Made by a program: the position numbers and the translations under genes. This document shows positions 24,848 to 32,977 of a DNA stretch of 64,000 bases, in pieces. Location of the stretch: NCBI RefSeq assembly GCF_022549225.1, contig NZ_JAKZFD010000014.1:41860-105859 (forward strand), given 5' to 3'. Within the stretch, counting starts at the first letter, position 1. Each line of letters opens with the position of its first letter. The notes under the pieces are model-generated. The model made no database searches. It was not told the origin of the DNA and worked only from the letters and a program-made list of their open reading frames with translations. The DNA comes from Pelomonas sp. CA6 (GTDB taxonomy: Bacteria; Pseudomonadota; Gammaproteobacteria; Burkholderiales; Burkholderiaceae_C).

Positions 24848-27227
24848 CGCGGGATTGCGGCCCTTGCGCATTCAGATCGTCGAGGACGAGCCCATCGTGG
24901 CGCTGGACTTGCGCAGCGGGCTGGAGCAGTTGGGCTACGAAGTCGTGGGCATCGCCGCCAACGAGCCCGAGGCCTTGAGCCTGGCCGATCGTCAGCAGCC
25001 CGACCTGGTGCTGATGGACATCCACCTGGACCAGGGCAGCGACGGCATCGTCGCGGCGCGGCGCCTGCGCGAGCGGCGTTCGGTGCCCATCGTCTTCCTG
25101 ACCGCCTATGGCGAACCGGAAACGCTGAAGCGCGCGGCGCAGGCCGCGCCCTATGGCTATCTGCTCAAGCCCTTCGAGCTGCGCGAACTCAACGCCACCG
25201 TGCGCATGGCCATCGCGCGCCGCGAGGAAGAGCGTAAGACCGAGGAGGCCGAGCGCCGCCTGCGCCTGGCGCTGGAATCAGGCCGGCTCGCGGTGATGGA
25301 GCTGGAGCCGCCCAGCCTGCTGCGCTGGAGCGGCCACGAGCAGGTGCCGGAGCTGAGCCACCTGGCCGATGCGGCCTCGCTGGGTGAGCTGCAGGGCGGG
25401 CTGGACGAACGCGGGCAGCAGGCGCTGCACGACCTGGTGCAGCTGGGCCAGCCCATGGACCTGGTCTGCGCCTGGGAGGGGGGCGGGCTGCAGCGCTGGC
25501 TGGAGTTCCATGCCCGTCATTTCGAACACGAGGGGCTGATCATCGGCATGGTGCGCGATGTCAGCGAGCGCGTGCAGCACGAGACGCGGCTGCGTCAGGC
25601 CGCCGTCGCTTTCGAGACCACCGACGAGGCCATTCTCTTCCTCGACGCCCAGCAATGCGTGCTGAGCTGCAACACCGCCTTCTGCCTGCTCACCGGCTGG
25701 GACGAGAGCGAGGTGAAGGGCATGAACCCGGAGCAGTTCCTGTTCGCGCGCCGCCATGGCGACCGTCCCGGCCCCGCCGAGCACGGGCACTGGCAGGGCG
25801 AGGTCATCTGCCGGCGTCGCGACGGCAGCAGCTTCCCGGCGCTGGAGCATTTCGCCACGGTGATGGACGACCAGGGACGTCCCGGCCACCATGTGCTCAG
25901 CTTTGCCGACATCAGCGAGATCCGCAACGCGCAGCGCGAGCTGCAGCACCAGGCGCTGCACGACCCGCTGACCGGCCTCGGCAACCGGCTCGCGCTGCAG
26001 CAGCATCTGCAGGTGGGGGCGCTGCCCGGGCTGGCCTTGCTGTTCATCGACCTGGACGGCTTCAAGGGCATCAATGACACGCTGGGCCACGACCGCGGCG
26101 ACGACCTGCTCAAGCTGGTCGCCTTGCGTCTGAAGGCCCTGCTGCGCCAGAACGACGAGGCGCTGCGGCTGGGCGGCGACGAGTTCGTCGTGCTGGCGCG
26201 CGACGTCAAGCAGGCCGAGGACGCGCTGTTCCTGGCGCAGAAGCTGATCGGCGCGATCGCCCAGCCCTTCGCGCTGGATGGCCAGCAGGTCTACATGACG
26301 GCCAGCGTCGGCGTGGCGCTGCATGGCCTGCACGCCGAAAGTGCGCAGGGGCTGATGAAGGCGGCCGATGCCGCGATGTACCGGGCCAAGAGCCGCGGGC
26401 GCAACCGCGCCGCGATGTTCGAAGCCGAGATGGCCGACCTGGTCAGCGAGCAGCTGCAGCTGGAGCAGGGCCTGCGCCAGGCGCTGGAATGCGGGCAGCT
26501 GCGCCTGGTGTGGCAGCCTCAGGTGGACCTGGGCTCGCGCGCGCTGCGCGGCGCCGAGGTGCTGCTGCGCTGGCGCCATCCGCTGCTGGGCGAGGTCTCG
26601 CCGACGCGCTTCATCCCGGTGGCCGAGGACAGCGGGCTGATCAGCGAGATCGGTGCCTGGGTGCTGGACCGGGCCTGCGAGCAGGCCGCTGCCTGGCGCC
26701 GCGCCGGCCTGGGGCTGGCGCGCGTGGCGGTCAACTTTTCCGTGCGCCAGTTCGAGCGCGACGACGTGCCGGCCCTGGTGGCGCAGGCCCTGCACCGCCA
26801 TGGCCTGCCGCCGTCCGTGCTGGAGCTGGAGCTCACCGAATCGCTGTTCGCCGACGGGCCGGAAATGCGCCATGCGCTGGAGCGTCTGCGCGGGCTGGGC
26901 GTGGGCTTGGCGCTGGACGACTTTGGCACCGGCTTCTCGTCGCTGGCGCAGCTGGCGCGGCTGTCCATCGACCGGCTGAAGATCGACCGCAGCTTCGTCA
27001 ACGCGCTGGGGCAGCCCTCGCAGGGCCAGGCGGTGGCCGTGGCCATCGTGCGGCTGGCGCAGAGCCTGGGCCTGGAGCTGACGGCCGAGGGCGTGGAGAC
27101 CGAGCAGCAGCGCGAGATCCTGCTCTCCATGGGCGCGATGGATGCGCAGGGCTGGCTGTTCTACCGTGCACTGGAAACGGACATGATGCAGGCCCTGTTG
27201 GTGGAGCGTCGCAACGCGGCGCTCTGA
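24840..27227 (+). CDS. REC-PAS-GGDEF-EAL c-di-GMP response regulator
   Basis: A 795-residue cyclic-di-GMP enzyme. The receiver domain (about 1-130) has VEDEPIV, the phospho-acceptor in VLMDIHLD, FLTAYGEPE and LLKPFE. A coiled segment and PAS domains span about 135-365. The GGDEF domain keeps the active site GGDEF at 445-449, with an RxxD inhibitory site (RQND) five residues before. The EAL domain begins EVLLRW (E573), an EVL variant, but retains the other catalytic features: LELTES, LDDFGTGFSS, LKIDRSFV and AEGVETEQQ. Both synthesis and breakdown are therefore possible. GGAGGAGA before the ATG, and overlap with the kinase gene, indicate coupled expression. Confidence 0.95.
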   Translation: MHDAGLRPLRIQIVEDEPIVALDLRSGLEQLGYEVVGIAANEPEALSLADRQQPDLVLMDIHLDQGSDGIVAARRLRERRSVPIVFLTAYGEPETLKRAAQAAPYGYLLKPFELRELNATVRMAIARREEERKTEEAERRLRLALESGRLAVMELEPPSLLRWSGHEQVPELSHLADAASLGELQGGLDERGQQALHDLVQLGQPMDLVCAWEGGGLQRWLEFHARHFEHEGLIIGMVRDVSERVQHETRLRQAAVAFETTDEAILFLDAQQCVLSCNTAFCLLTGWDESEVKGMNPEQFLFARRHGDRPGPAEHGHWQGEVICRRRDGSSFPALEHFATVMDDQGRPGHHVLSFADISEIRNAQRELQHQALHDPLTGLGNRLALQQHLQVGALPGLALLFIDLDGFKGINDTLGHDRGDDLLKLVALRLKALLRQNDEALRLGGDEFVVLARDVKQAEDALFLAQKLIGAIAQPFALDGQQVYMTASVGVALHGLHAESAQGLMKAADAAMYRAKSRGRNRAAMFEAEMADLVSEQLQLEQGLRQALECGQLRLVWQPQVDLGSRALRGAEVLLRWRHPLLGEVSPTRFIPVAEDSGLISEIGAWVLDRACEQAAAWRRAGLGLARVAVNFSVRQFERDDVPALVAQALHRHGLPPSVLELELTESLFADGPEMRHALERLRGLGVGLALDDFGTGFSSLAQLARLSIDRLKIDRSFVNALGQPSQGQAVAVAIVRLAQSLGLELTAEGVETEQQREILLSMGAMDAQGWLFYRALETDMMQALLVERRNAAL

Positions 27228-27290
27228 GCGCTGCGGCCGACCGGCAGGCGTCCGCCCGCCCGACGGTCGCCTCTTTCTTTGGCGACAGGG

Positions 27291-27317
27291 GCAAGCGCTT
27301 GGTCCGATGCCGCTTGC
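27291..27317. promoter_or_regulatory. Inverted repeat over the -35 region (candidate operator)
   Basis: GCAAGCG (27291-27297) and CGCTTGC (27311-27317) are complementary arms that flank and cover the -35 element at 27299-27304, so a bound dimer would block RNA polymerase. Confidence 0.45.
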
Positions 27318-27327
27318 AAGCTAATAT
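27299..27327 (+). promoter_or_regulatory. Sigma-70-like promoter of the hybrid kinase gene
   Basis: TTGGTC (27299-27304), a 17-base spacer and TAATAT (27322-27327) make one of the better housekeeping-type promoters in the window. The start of transcription would be near 27334, about 145 bases before the gene. Confidence 0.55.
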
Positions 27328-27331
27328 GGCC

Positions 27332-27368
27332 GCCCGTCAGGGATTGAGTCTTTTTGAAACAGACGGGC
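27332..27368 (+). other. Possible hairpin at the start of the kinase mRNA leader
   Basis: GCCCGTC (27332-27338) pairs with GACGGGC (27362-27368) around a 23-base loop that holds a T5 run. It would form at or near the 5' end of the predicted transcript. Confidence 0.35.
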
Positions 27369-27479
27369 CGGCCAGCCCCTCCCCCTTGTGCCAGGCCCGC
27401 GCCCGATGTCATGAGCCCATACTTGCAGCGACCAGGCGCTGCCGGCGCAGCCTGCGCGGCGTCCTGTCGTGTTTGATTC

Positions 27480-29273
27480 ATGGTGAGCGACCGCTCGCCC
27501 GACCAGGCCGCCGTGGACCTGGAGCTGCTGCGCCTGCTCGCCAAGCAGGGGCGGCGGGTGCCTTATCCGGTCAGCATCTCGGCCCTTGCGCTGATGATGA
27601 TGAGCTGGGGCCGCGTGCCGCACTGGATCTCGGTGGCCTGGCTGATGTGCGCCTATGGCGTGCTCGCGCTGCGCCGCTGGTTGCTGGTCCGCCTGCCGGA
27701 GATGCATCACCGGCGCGTGGACCAGCGCGTGCGCTGGGCCGTGGGCCTGAGCCTGCTCAATGGCCTGGTCTTCAGCGCGGCGATGGCCATGTGGCCGTGG
27801 CTGAGCGAGTACCAACGCATGGTGCAGACCATTCTGGTGATGGGTCTGTGCGCCGGTGCCGTTGCCACGACCGCGGGCTATGGCCCGGTCTTCCTGAGCT
27901 TCCTGGTCCCGGTGGCCGTGTCCAACGCGCTGGCCTGGATGCTCACCTCGGACAGCAGCCAGCTGCCCTGGATGGACCTGCTGCTGGGCGGGCTGATCCT
28001 GGCCTTCGCGGCCATCCTGGCCGGACTGGCGCGCGACACCTACCGCGTCTTTGCCGAGTCGGTGCAGATCCGCATGCAGCAGCTGCGCAGCAACCAGCAG
28101 CTGCGCCTGGCGCTGACGCGCGCTGAGCAGGCCATGCAGGCCAAGACACGCTTTCTCGCGTCGGCCAGCCATGACCTGCGCCAGCCCATGCATACGCTGA
28201 CGCTGTTCGGCGCCGCGCTGTCCAAGCGCCCGCTCCCCGAGGACAGCGCCTGCATCGTCGCGCAGATGAACCGCGCCCTGCAGTCGCTGTCCTCGCAGAT
28301 GGATGCGCTGCTGGATATCTCCAAGCTCGATGCCCAAGTCGTGCCGGTGAACAACCAGGTGTTCGCGCTCGCGCCCTGGCTGGGCCGCCTGGTGCAGGAG
28401 TTGCGCCCGGCCGCCGAGCGCAAGCGTCTGAGCCTGCGCCTGGACTGCCCCGAGCAGGCCTGCATTGAAACCGACCCCGTGCTGCTGGACCGCGTGCTGC
28501 GCAACCTGATCGACAACGCCATCAAGTACACCACCGAGGGCGAGGTGGCGGTGGAGGTCAGCGGCGGCGGCGATCTGTGGCGGCTGGCGGTGCGCGACAC
28601 CGGGCCCGGCATTCCCGAGCAGGAGCAGGCGCGCATCTTCGAGGAGTTCTACCAGCTGGGCAATCCGGAGCGCGACCGCAGCAAGGGCCTGGGCCTGGGG
28701 CTGTCCATCGTCAGCCGCCTGGTGGACCTGATGGAGCTGCACCTGGCGCTGCGCTCCGCGCCGGGGCAGGGCTCCAGCTTCAGCCTCAGCATTCCGGCGG
28801 CCGAGTTCGCGCATGCCGCGCGCAGCGGCGACGCGCCGACGGGCCCGGCACTGCCGCCGTTGCGCGTGCTGGTGGTCGACGAGGAGGAGCCGGTGCGCCT
28901 GGCGATGCGCAGCCTGCTGGAATCGCATGGCTGCGAGGTCCTGTGCGCCGGCACCATCCGTGAAGGGCTGCTGCAGTGTCTGGGCGCGCGGCCGGATCTG
29001 GCGCTGGTGGACTACCGGCTGGGCAGCGGCTATGACGGCATCGCCGCGGTCCGTTCGCTGCGCACCGCGATGCCGGGCCTGCCGGCCCTGCTGATCAGCG
29101 GCGACACCGCGCCGGAGCGGCTGCGCGAGGCCCATGAGGCCGGCCTGACCCTGCTGCACAAGCCACTGACCGAGGAGCAGCTGATCGGCGCGATCCAGGC
29201 CGCGCTGGCCGACCGGCGGCGCGAGCACCGAGGCGGCGCCGATCTCCACCAGGGCACGGTCAGCGCGCTCTGA
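27480..29273 (+). CDS. Hybrid sensor histidine kinase/response regulator with multi-TM sensor
   Basis: A 597-residue hybrid kinase. The first about 190 residues contain five or six membrane helices with little periplasmic sequence, suggesting a membrane or intramembrane sensor. A HisKA domain carries SASHDLRQPMHTL, followed by a HATPase domain with LIDNAIKYTTEG, DTGPGIP and KGLGLGLSIV. A C-terminal receiver (about residues 460-580) has VVDEEEPV, the acceptor in LALVDYRLG and LLHKPL. A stop codon two codons upstream fixes the start at 27480 despite the lack of a clear ribosome site. It converges on a lone binding-protein gene. No dedicated output regulator is adjacent. Confidence 0.93.
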   Translation: MVSDRSPDQAAVDLELLRLLAKQGRRVPYPVSISALALMMMSWGRVPHWISVAWLMCAYGVLALRRWLLVRLPEMHHRRVDQRVRWAVGLSLLNGLVFSAAMAMWPWLSEYQRMVQTILVMGLCAGAVATTAGYGPVFLSFLVPVAVSNALAWMLTSDSSQLPWMDLLLGGLILAFAAILAGLARDTYRVFAESVQIRMQQLRSNQQLRLALTRAEQAMQAKTRFLASASHDLRQPMHTLTLFGAALSKRPLPEDSACIVAQMNRALQSLSSQMDALLDISKLDAQVVPVNNQVFALAPWLGRLVQELRPAAERKRLSLRLDCPEQACIETDPVLLDRVLRNLIDNAIKYTTEGEVAVEVSGGGDLWRLAVRDTGPGIPEQEQARIFEEFYQLGNPERDRSKGLGLGLSIVSRLVDLMELHLALRSAPGQGSSFSLSIPAAEFAHAARSGDAPTGPALPPLRVLVVDEEEPVRLAMRSLLESHGCEVLCAGTIREGLLQCLGARPDLALVDYRLGSGYDGIAAVRSLRTAMPGLPALLISGDTAPERLREAHEAGLTLLHKPLTEEQLIGAIQAALADRRREHRGGADLHQGTVSAL

Positions 29274-29274
29274 G

Positions 29275-29288
29275 GGCCGCCGGCGGCC
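29275..29288. terminator. Short GC palindrome between convergent genes
   Basis: GGCCGCCGGCGGCC is a perfect 14-base palindrome just after the hybrid kinase stop and 14 bases from the convergent gene's stop. It lacks a T run, so only weak termination is expected. Confidence 0.25.
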
Positions 29289-29301
29289 GGGGCGCCGGGT
29301 C

Positions 29302-30195
29302 TCAGCCCAGGCGCTCCATCTGCTCCAGCACGAAGGGATGCCACAGCGCCGCCTGGCGCCAGGGCGTCGCGGCGGGCAGGTCCTGGTTGGGGAAGCGGTG
29401 GATGAGGCGCCGGTCGAGCTGGGCCGCCTGCAGCTGCGGGAGCACGCGGCGGCGGAACAGCGCGTCGAAGCTGCCGTCGCGCAGCGCCACCGTGAAGCCC
29501 AAGGTCAGGCGGGCGGCCAGCCGCGGGTTGTCGCGGGCGACGAAGAAGTAGTAGGGGTGGGGCATGAACAGCGCCCAGCGCGAAATCATCGCCAACCCGT
29601 GCTTGGCGCACATGAAGGGCGCCTCCACCACGCTCTGCGAGATCAGGTCCATGCCGCCCAGTCGCAGCCGCTTCACGCCGGCATCGAAGTGCAGGATGCC
29701 CACCACGTTCAGACCGGCGTCGCGATGGGCCTGGGCGATGGGCCAGTCGTGGCCCACGCCCAGGCGCAGCTGGCGCAGGCGCTCCAGCGTGTCGTCGCCC
29801 GCGTCCAGCGCCCGCACGCGCTCGGGCAGGCCCACGCCGGTGCGCACGCCCATCAGCCCGCGGTAGAGGCAGCAGCGTATCGGCGTGGCCAGGCGTTCGC
29901 GCTCGACGCTGGTGGCCGTTCCGATCACGTCCAGCCGACCCTCGGCCAGCTCGCGGAAGGCACGGCTTTGCGAGACCCGGCCCGCATAGTGCATCTCGTA
30001 GTCGCCGAAGCGCTCGCGGCTCCTGTCCAGCAGCAGCTGCAGCACCTCCTCGCGGAAGCTCAGCCCGTGGTCCTCCGGGCCCAGCGCGAAGTTGTGCCGC
30101 ACCCGCATGGGCGTGGCGCCCAGCGCGCGCGGCACCAGGCAGGCGCCCAGCAGTCCTCCGGCCAGGCGCCGTCGGCCCGGCATCCATCCCTGCAT
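29302..30195 (-). CDS. Lone periplasmic substrate-binding-like protein
   Basis: A 297-residue protein with an N-terminal signal (RRRLAGGLLGACLVPRALGA) that ends before TPMRVRHNF. The mature part has the two-lobe binding-protein pattern, including ELAEGRLDVIGTATSVERE and a second-lobe segment DGSFDALFRRRVLPQL. Similarity to bac_3 families is weaker than for the two other binding proteins in this window. No transporter genes are adjacent. It faces the hybrid kinase gene tail to tail with 28 bases between. A sensory role beside that kinase is a guess from location. Confidence 0.75.
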   Translation of the reverse strand: MQGWMPGRRRLAGGLLGACLVPRALGATPMRVRHNFALGPEDHGLSFREEVLQLLLDRSRERFGDYEMHYAGRVSQSRAFRELAEGRLDVIGTATSVERERLATPIRCCLYRGLMGVRTGVGLPERVRALDAGDDTLERLRQLRLGVGHDWPIAQAHRDAGLNVVGILHFDAGVKRLRLGGMDLISQSVVEAPFMCAKHGLAMISRWALFMPHPYYFFVARDNPRLAARLTLGFTVALRDGSFDALFRRRVLPQLQAAQLDRRLIHRFPNQDLPAATPWRQAALWHPFVLEQMERLG

Positions 30196-30317
30196 CTTGT
30201 GATCCCTCGTCCTGCCCCGGCGGTCATGGCCGCCGGGTTTGTAGGGAGGGCATTCTGCGCAGCCACTCCCCGGTCACTGTGACGGCCGGCGGCGCGCGCG
30301 CAAGGCATCATGCACAA

Positions 30318-31904
30318 ATGCACGAAATCGAACTCCGTTACCAGATCCCCGCCGAGCAGCTGGAGGCCGTGCGCGGCTGGATGGCCGGGGCCGGCCCCGG
30401 GCGGCCGCATGCCGAGCGCCTGCAGGCCGCCTACTTCGACACCCCCGACCGCGATCTGGCGCGCGCCGGCTTCGCGCTGCGGCTGCGTCGCGAAGGACGG
30501 CGCTGGGTTCAGACACTCAAGGGCGCGGCGCCGGACGGCATGAGTCGGCTGGAGCACAACGTGGCGCTGGGGCAGGGCGCCGCGATGCCGGCGCTGCGCC
30601 TGGACCGCCATGCCGGCCACCCGGCCGGCGAGGCGCTGCGGGCTTTGGTGCAGCGGCTGGGCGGGGAGCAGGCGCTGCAATGCCTGTTTCGCACCGACAT
30701 CCGGCGCCAGACGCGCGAGCTGCAGACCGCCAGCGGCGACCGCGTGGAACTGGCGCTGGACCAGGGCCGGCTGCTCGCCGGCGACGGCGCGGCGGACCGC
30801 CGCGAGACGGCGGTCTGCGAACTGGAGATCGAACTGAAGTCCGGCCGCCCGCAGGCCGTGCTGGAACTGGCGCGCGAATGGAGCGGCCGCGGCCTGTGGC
30901 TGGAGCAGCGCACCAAGGCGCTGCGAGGCGACTTGCTGGCGCGCCAGCAGGCGCATGCAGCCGTGGAGCCGGCCGTCCTCAGCCCTTGGCCGCGCGGCTG
31001 CGGCCCCTGGGGCGCGCTGGCGCTGCTGCTGCGCGACGCGCTCGGCCCGGTGCTGGCCAACGCCTCGCAGATCGCCAGCGCGGCCTGGGTCCCCGAGCAT
31101 CTGCACCAGCTGCGCGTGGGCCTGCGCCAGTTGCGCAGCGGACTGCGCCTGCTGGCGCAGCGGCCCGACGGGGTTCTGCCGCGCGAACGCCTGCTGGCGC
31201 TGGCCGGCGCGGCGGCGGCGCTGGGACGGGCGTTGTCCGCCGGGCGCGATGTCGACGCCCAGGCCGCGGCCCCCTGGCGCGCGCGCCTGCAGGCCCTGGC
31301 GGCCGAGCTCGGCGTGGGGATGGATGGGGGTGTCCCTTGCGCCGCCGGCAGCGTCGCCGCGACGGCGACGCTGCCGGCGCTGCTGCATGGCGTGCCGGCC
31401 CAGCATTTGATGCTGGATCTGCTGGCCTTGCTGGGCGAGGCCCTGGCCCATGAGGGCGACGCGGTGGCCGACGGGGAGGCGTCCCCCGACCGCCGCAAGC
31501 AGGCCGCGCGCGACCTGCGCCAGGACTGTGCCGCGGCGCTGGCGCGCTGGACGCGCGCGGTGGCGCGCCGGGCGCGCGCCGTGGACCGGCTGGAGGCCGG
31601 CGCGCGCCACGAACTGCGCAAGCGCATCAAGCGCCTGCGCCATGCCCAGGCCTATGCCGCCGACCTGCTGCGCGAGCGGCCGCGCGCGACAAAGCGGCTG
31701 GCCGAGCTGCAGCGCGCGCTGGGCGAGCTCAACGACCTTGAACTGGCGCTGGGCTCGGCGCGTGCGCGCCTGGACCACGACGGCGAGGCCCGCGCCGCCG
31801 CGTTCGAGCTGGGCTTTCTCGCCCAGGAGCGCCAGCACCGGCTGGCCGCGTTGGACGGTCCGCTGGACGCGCTGGCGCGGCGGCTCGACGCCGCCACCCG
31901 TTGA
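30318..31904 (+). CDS. CYTH-CHAD protein (inorganic triphosphatase-like)
   Basis: A 528-residue protein. The N-terminal CYTH domain (about 1-205) starts MHEIELRYQIP with the ExExK-like signature and includes YFDTPDRDLARAGFALRLRR, quoted here only to this extent, plus ELEIELKSG. Such domains form a tunnel that hydrolyses triphosphate. The C-terminal CHAD domain (about 230-528) is helical and rich in His/Arg, with LHQLRVGLRQLRSGLRLL, HELRKRIKRLRHAQAYA and LNDLELALG. CHAD domains bind polyphosphate. The start at 30318 is preferred over an in-frame upstream one because the CYTH signature begins directly there. The gene has no linked polyphosphate kinase. Confidence 0.92.
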   Translation: MHEIELRYQIPAEQLEAVRGWMAGAGPGRPHAERLQAAYFDTPDRDLARAGFALRLRREGRRWVQTLKGAAPDGMSRLEHNVALGQGAAMPALRLDRHAGHPAGEALRALVQRLGGEQALQCLFRTDIRRQTRELQTASGDRVELALDQGRLLAGDGAADRRETAVCELEIELKSGRPQAVLELAREWSGRGLWLEQRTKALRGDLLARQQAHAAVEPAVLSPWPRGCGPWGALALLLRDALGPVLANASQIASAAWVPEHLHQLRVGLRQLRSGLRLLAQRPDGVLPRERLLALAGAAAALGRALSAGRDVDAQAAAPWRARLQALAAELGVGMDGGVPCAAGSVAATATLPALLHGVPAQHLMLDLLALLGEALAHEGDAVADGEASPDRRKQAARDLRQDCAAALARWTRAVARRARAVDRLEAGARHELRKRIKRLRHAQAYAADLLRERPRATKRLAELQRALGELNDLELALGSARARLDHDGEARAAAFELGFLAQERQHRLAALDGPLDALARRLDAATR

Positions 31905-31916
31905 TCCCGAGGCGCC

Positions 31917-31952
31917 CGCCCCGACCCCGGGCGATCGACTGGGGCCGGGGCG
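31917..31952. terminator. Stem-loop between convergent genes
   Basis: CGCCCCGACCCC (31917-31928) and GGGGCCGGGGCG (31941-31952) pair over 12 positions with a single mismatch, around a 12-base loop. It lies between the convergent stops of the CYTH-CHAD and MBL genes and may stop transcription from both sides. Confidence 0.4.
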
Positions 31953-31959
31953 TACGCGC

Positions 31960-32856
31960 TCACCACTTCATCTCGCCCTTGTTGACCTTGGCGCCGATCT
32001 CCAGCGCGATGCCCAGACCGGCCTCGGGATAGGCCTTCTTCAGGGTCTCGATCAGCGCGGCGGCATTGGCGGCCTTGGGCAGCTCGGCCTCGAAGCGGGC
32101 CAGGTAGGCGCGGGTGTCGGCCAGCACGGAGGCGTCCTGCGCGCTGCCGGGCCGCATGTGGCCGGGCACGACGATGGCGGGCTTGAGCGCGGCCATCTCG
32201 TCCAGCTTGGCCATCCAGGCGGCGCGCTCGGCGGGCGTCTGCGTGTCGGCGGTCCAGGCATGCAGCTGGGCGAAGGCGTTCACGCCGCCGGCAATGGCGC
32301 GAATGGACGGGATCCACACATAGCCGCGATGGGGCAGGCTGTCGTCCAGCCCGCGCAGCTCCAGGGTCTGACCTTCCAGCGTCAGCGTGCGGCCTTCCAA
32401 GGCCTCGGGCAGCACCGGGTGGCGCGGCGCGTTGGCGCCCAGGCGCGGGCCCCAGACCTGCAACTTGGTGGGCAGCGAGGCCTGGATTTTCTTCAGCGTG
32501 GGCGCGGCCGTGACGATGCGCGCCTCGGGGAATTCCTGGCGCAGCACCTCGAGGCCGAAGTAGTAGTCCGGGTCGGCCGCGCTGACATAGATGGTGCTGA
32601 GGCGCCGACCGCTGTCCAGCACCGCGGCGGCCACGCGCAACGCGTCCGCGCGGGTGAAGCCGCTGTCCAGCAGGAGGGCCTCCTGCCGGCCCAGCACCAG
32701 CACGGAGTTGACGTGGAAGCTGCCGGCGCCGTGGTTGATGACCTTCAGCTCCAGGGCCGCAGGGGGTGGGGTGGCGGCGGTTTGGGCTTCGGCGCCCAGC
32801 ATGCCCAGGCCCAGGGTGGTGGCCAGCAGCGATTTCAGAAAGCGGAGGGTGTTCAT
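31960..32856 (-). CDS. Exported MBL-fold protein lacking the usual zinc histidines
   Basis: A 298-residue protein with a signal peptide (MNTLRFLKSLLATTLGLG, cleaved near AEAQ). The fold is recognisable as metallo-beta-lactamase: VLVLGRQEALLLDSGFT, then the loop after STIYVS, and later PAIVVPGHMRPGS. The metal motif HxHxDH is replaced by AADPDY (residues 93-98), so three of its histidines are gone and only the aspartate stays. The histidine of PGHMRP is kept. The enzyme may use another metal set, or have lost hydrolase activity. It is divergent from a LysR gene and shares a palindromic operator with it. Confidence 0.85.
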   Translation of the reverse strand: MNTLRFLKSLLATTLGLGMLGAEAQTAATPPPAALELKVINHGAGSFHVNSVLVLGRQEALLLDSGFTRADALRVAAAVLDSGRRLSTIYVSAADPDYYFGLEVLRQEFPEARIVTAAPTLKKIQASLPTKLQVWGPRLGANAPRHPVLPEALEGRTLTLEGQTLELRGLDDSLPHRGYVWIPSIRAIAGGVNAFAQLHAWTADTQTPAERAAWMAKLDEMAALKPAIVVPGHMRPGSAQDASVLADTRAYLARFEAELPKAANAAALIETLKKAYPEAGLGIALEIGAKVNKGEMKW

Positions 32857-32913
32857 GGGTTGGGTCCTTGGTGATGGGATGGACGGAACTTTATTTGTGC
32901 GGATCGTGTAGAT

Positions 32914-32937
32914 AAACAGTCTTTGGATAGACTGTTT
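32914..32937. promoter_or_regulatory. Perfect inverted repeat, likely LysR operator
   Basis: AAACAGTCT (32914-32922) and AGACTGTTT (32929-32937) are exact complements separated by TTGGAT. The element sits 40 bases before the LysR start and 58 bases before the MBL start, in the middle of the 121-base divergent region, as expected for autoregulation plus activation or repression of the divergent gene. Confidence 0.75.
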
Positions 32938-32977
32938 GTTGCATCAATCGAGCAAATCAACCCAGGAGTGGCGGTCC

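Noticed and set aside
27281..27330. A possible c-di-GMP riboswitch suggested by CGACAGGGGCAA before a signalling gene.
   Set aside because: Only a few bases agree with the GEMM core and the required paired regions are not there. The stretch also lies upstream of the predicted transcript start.
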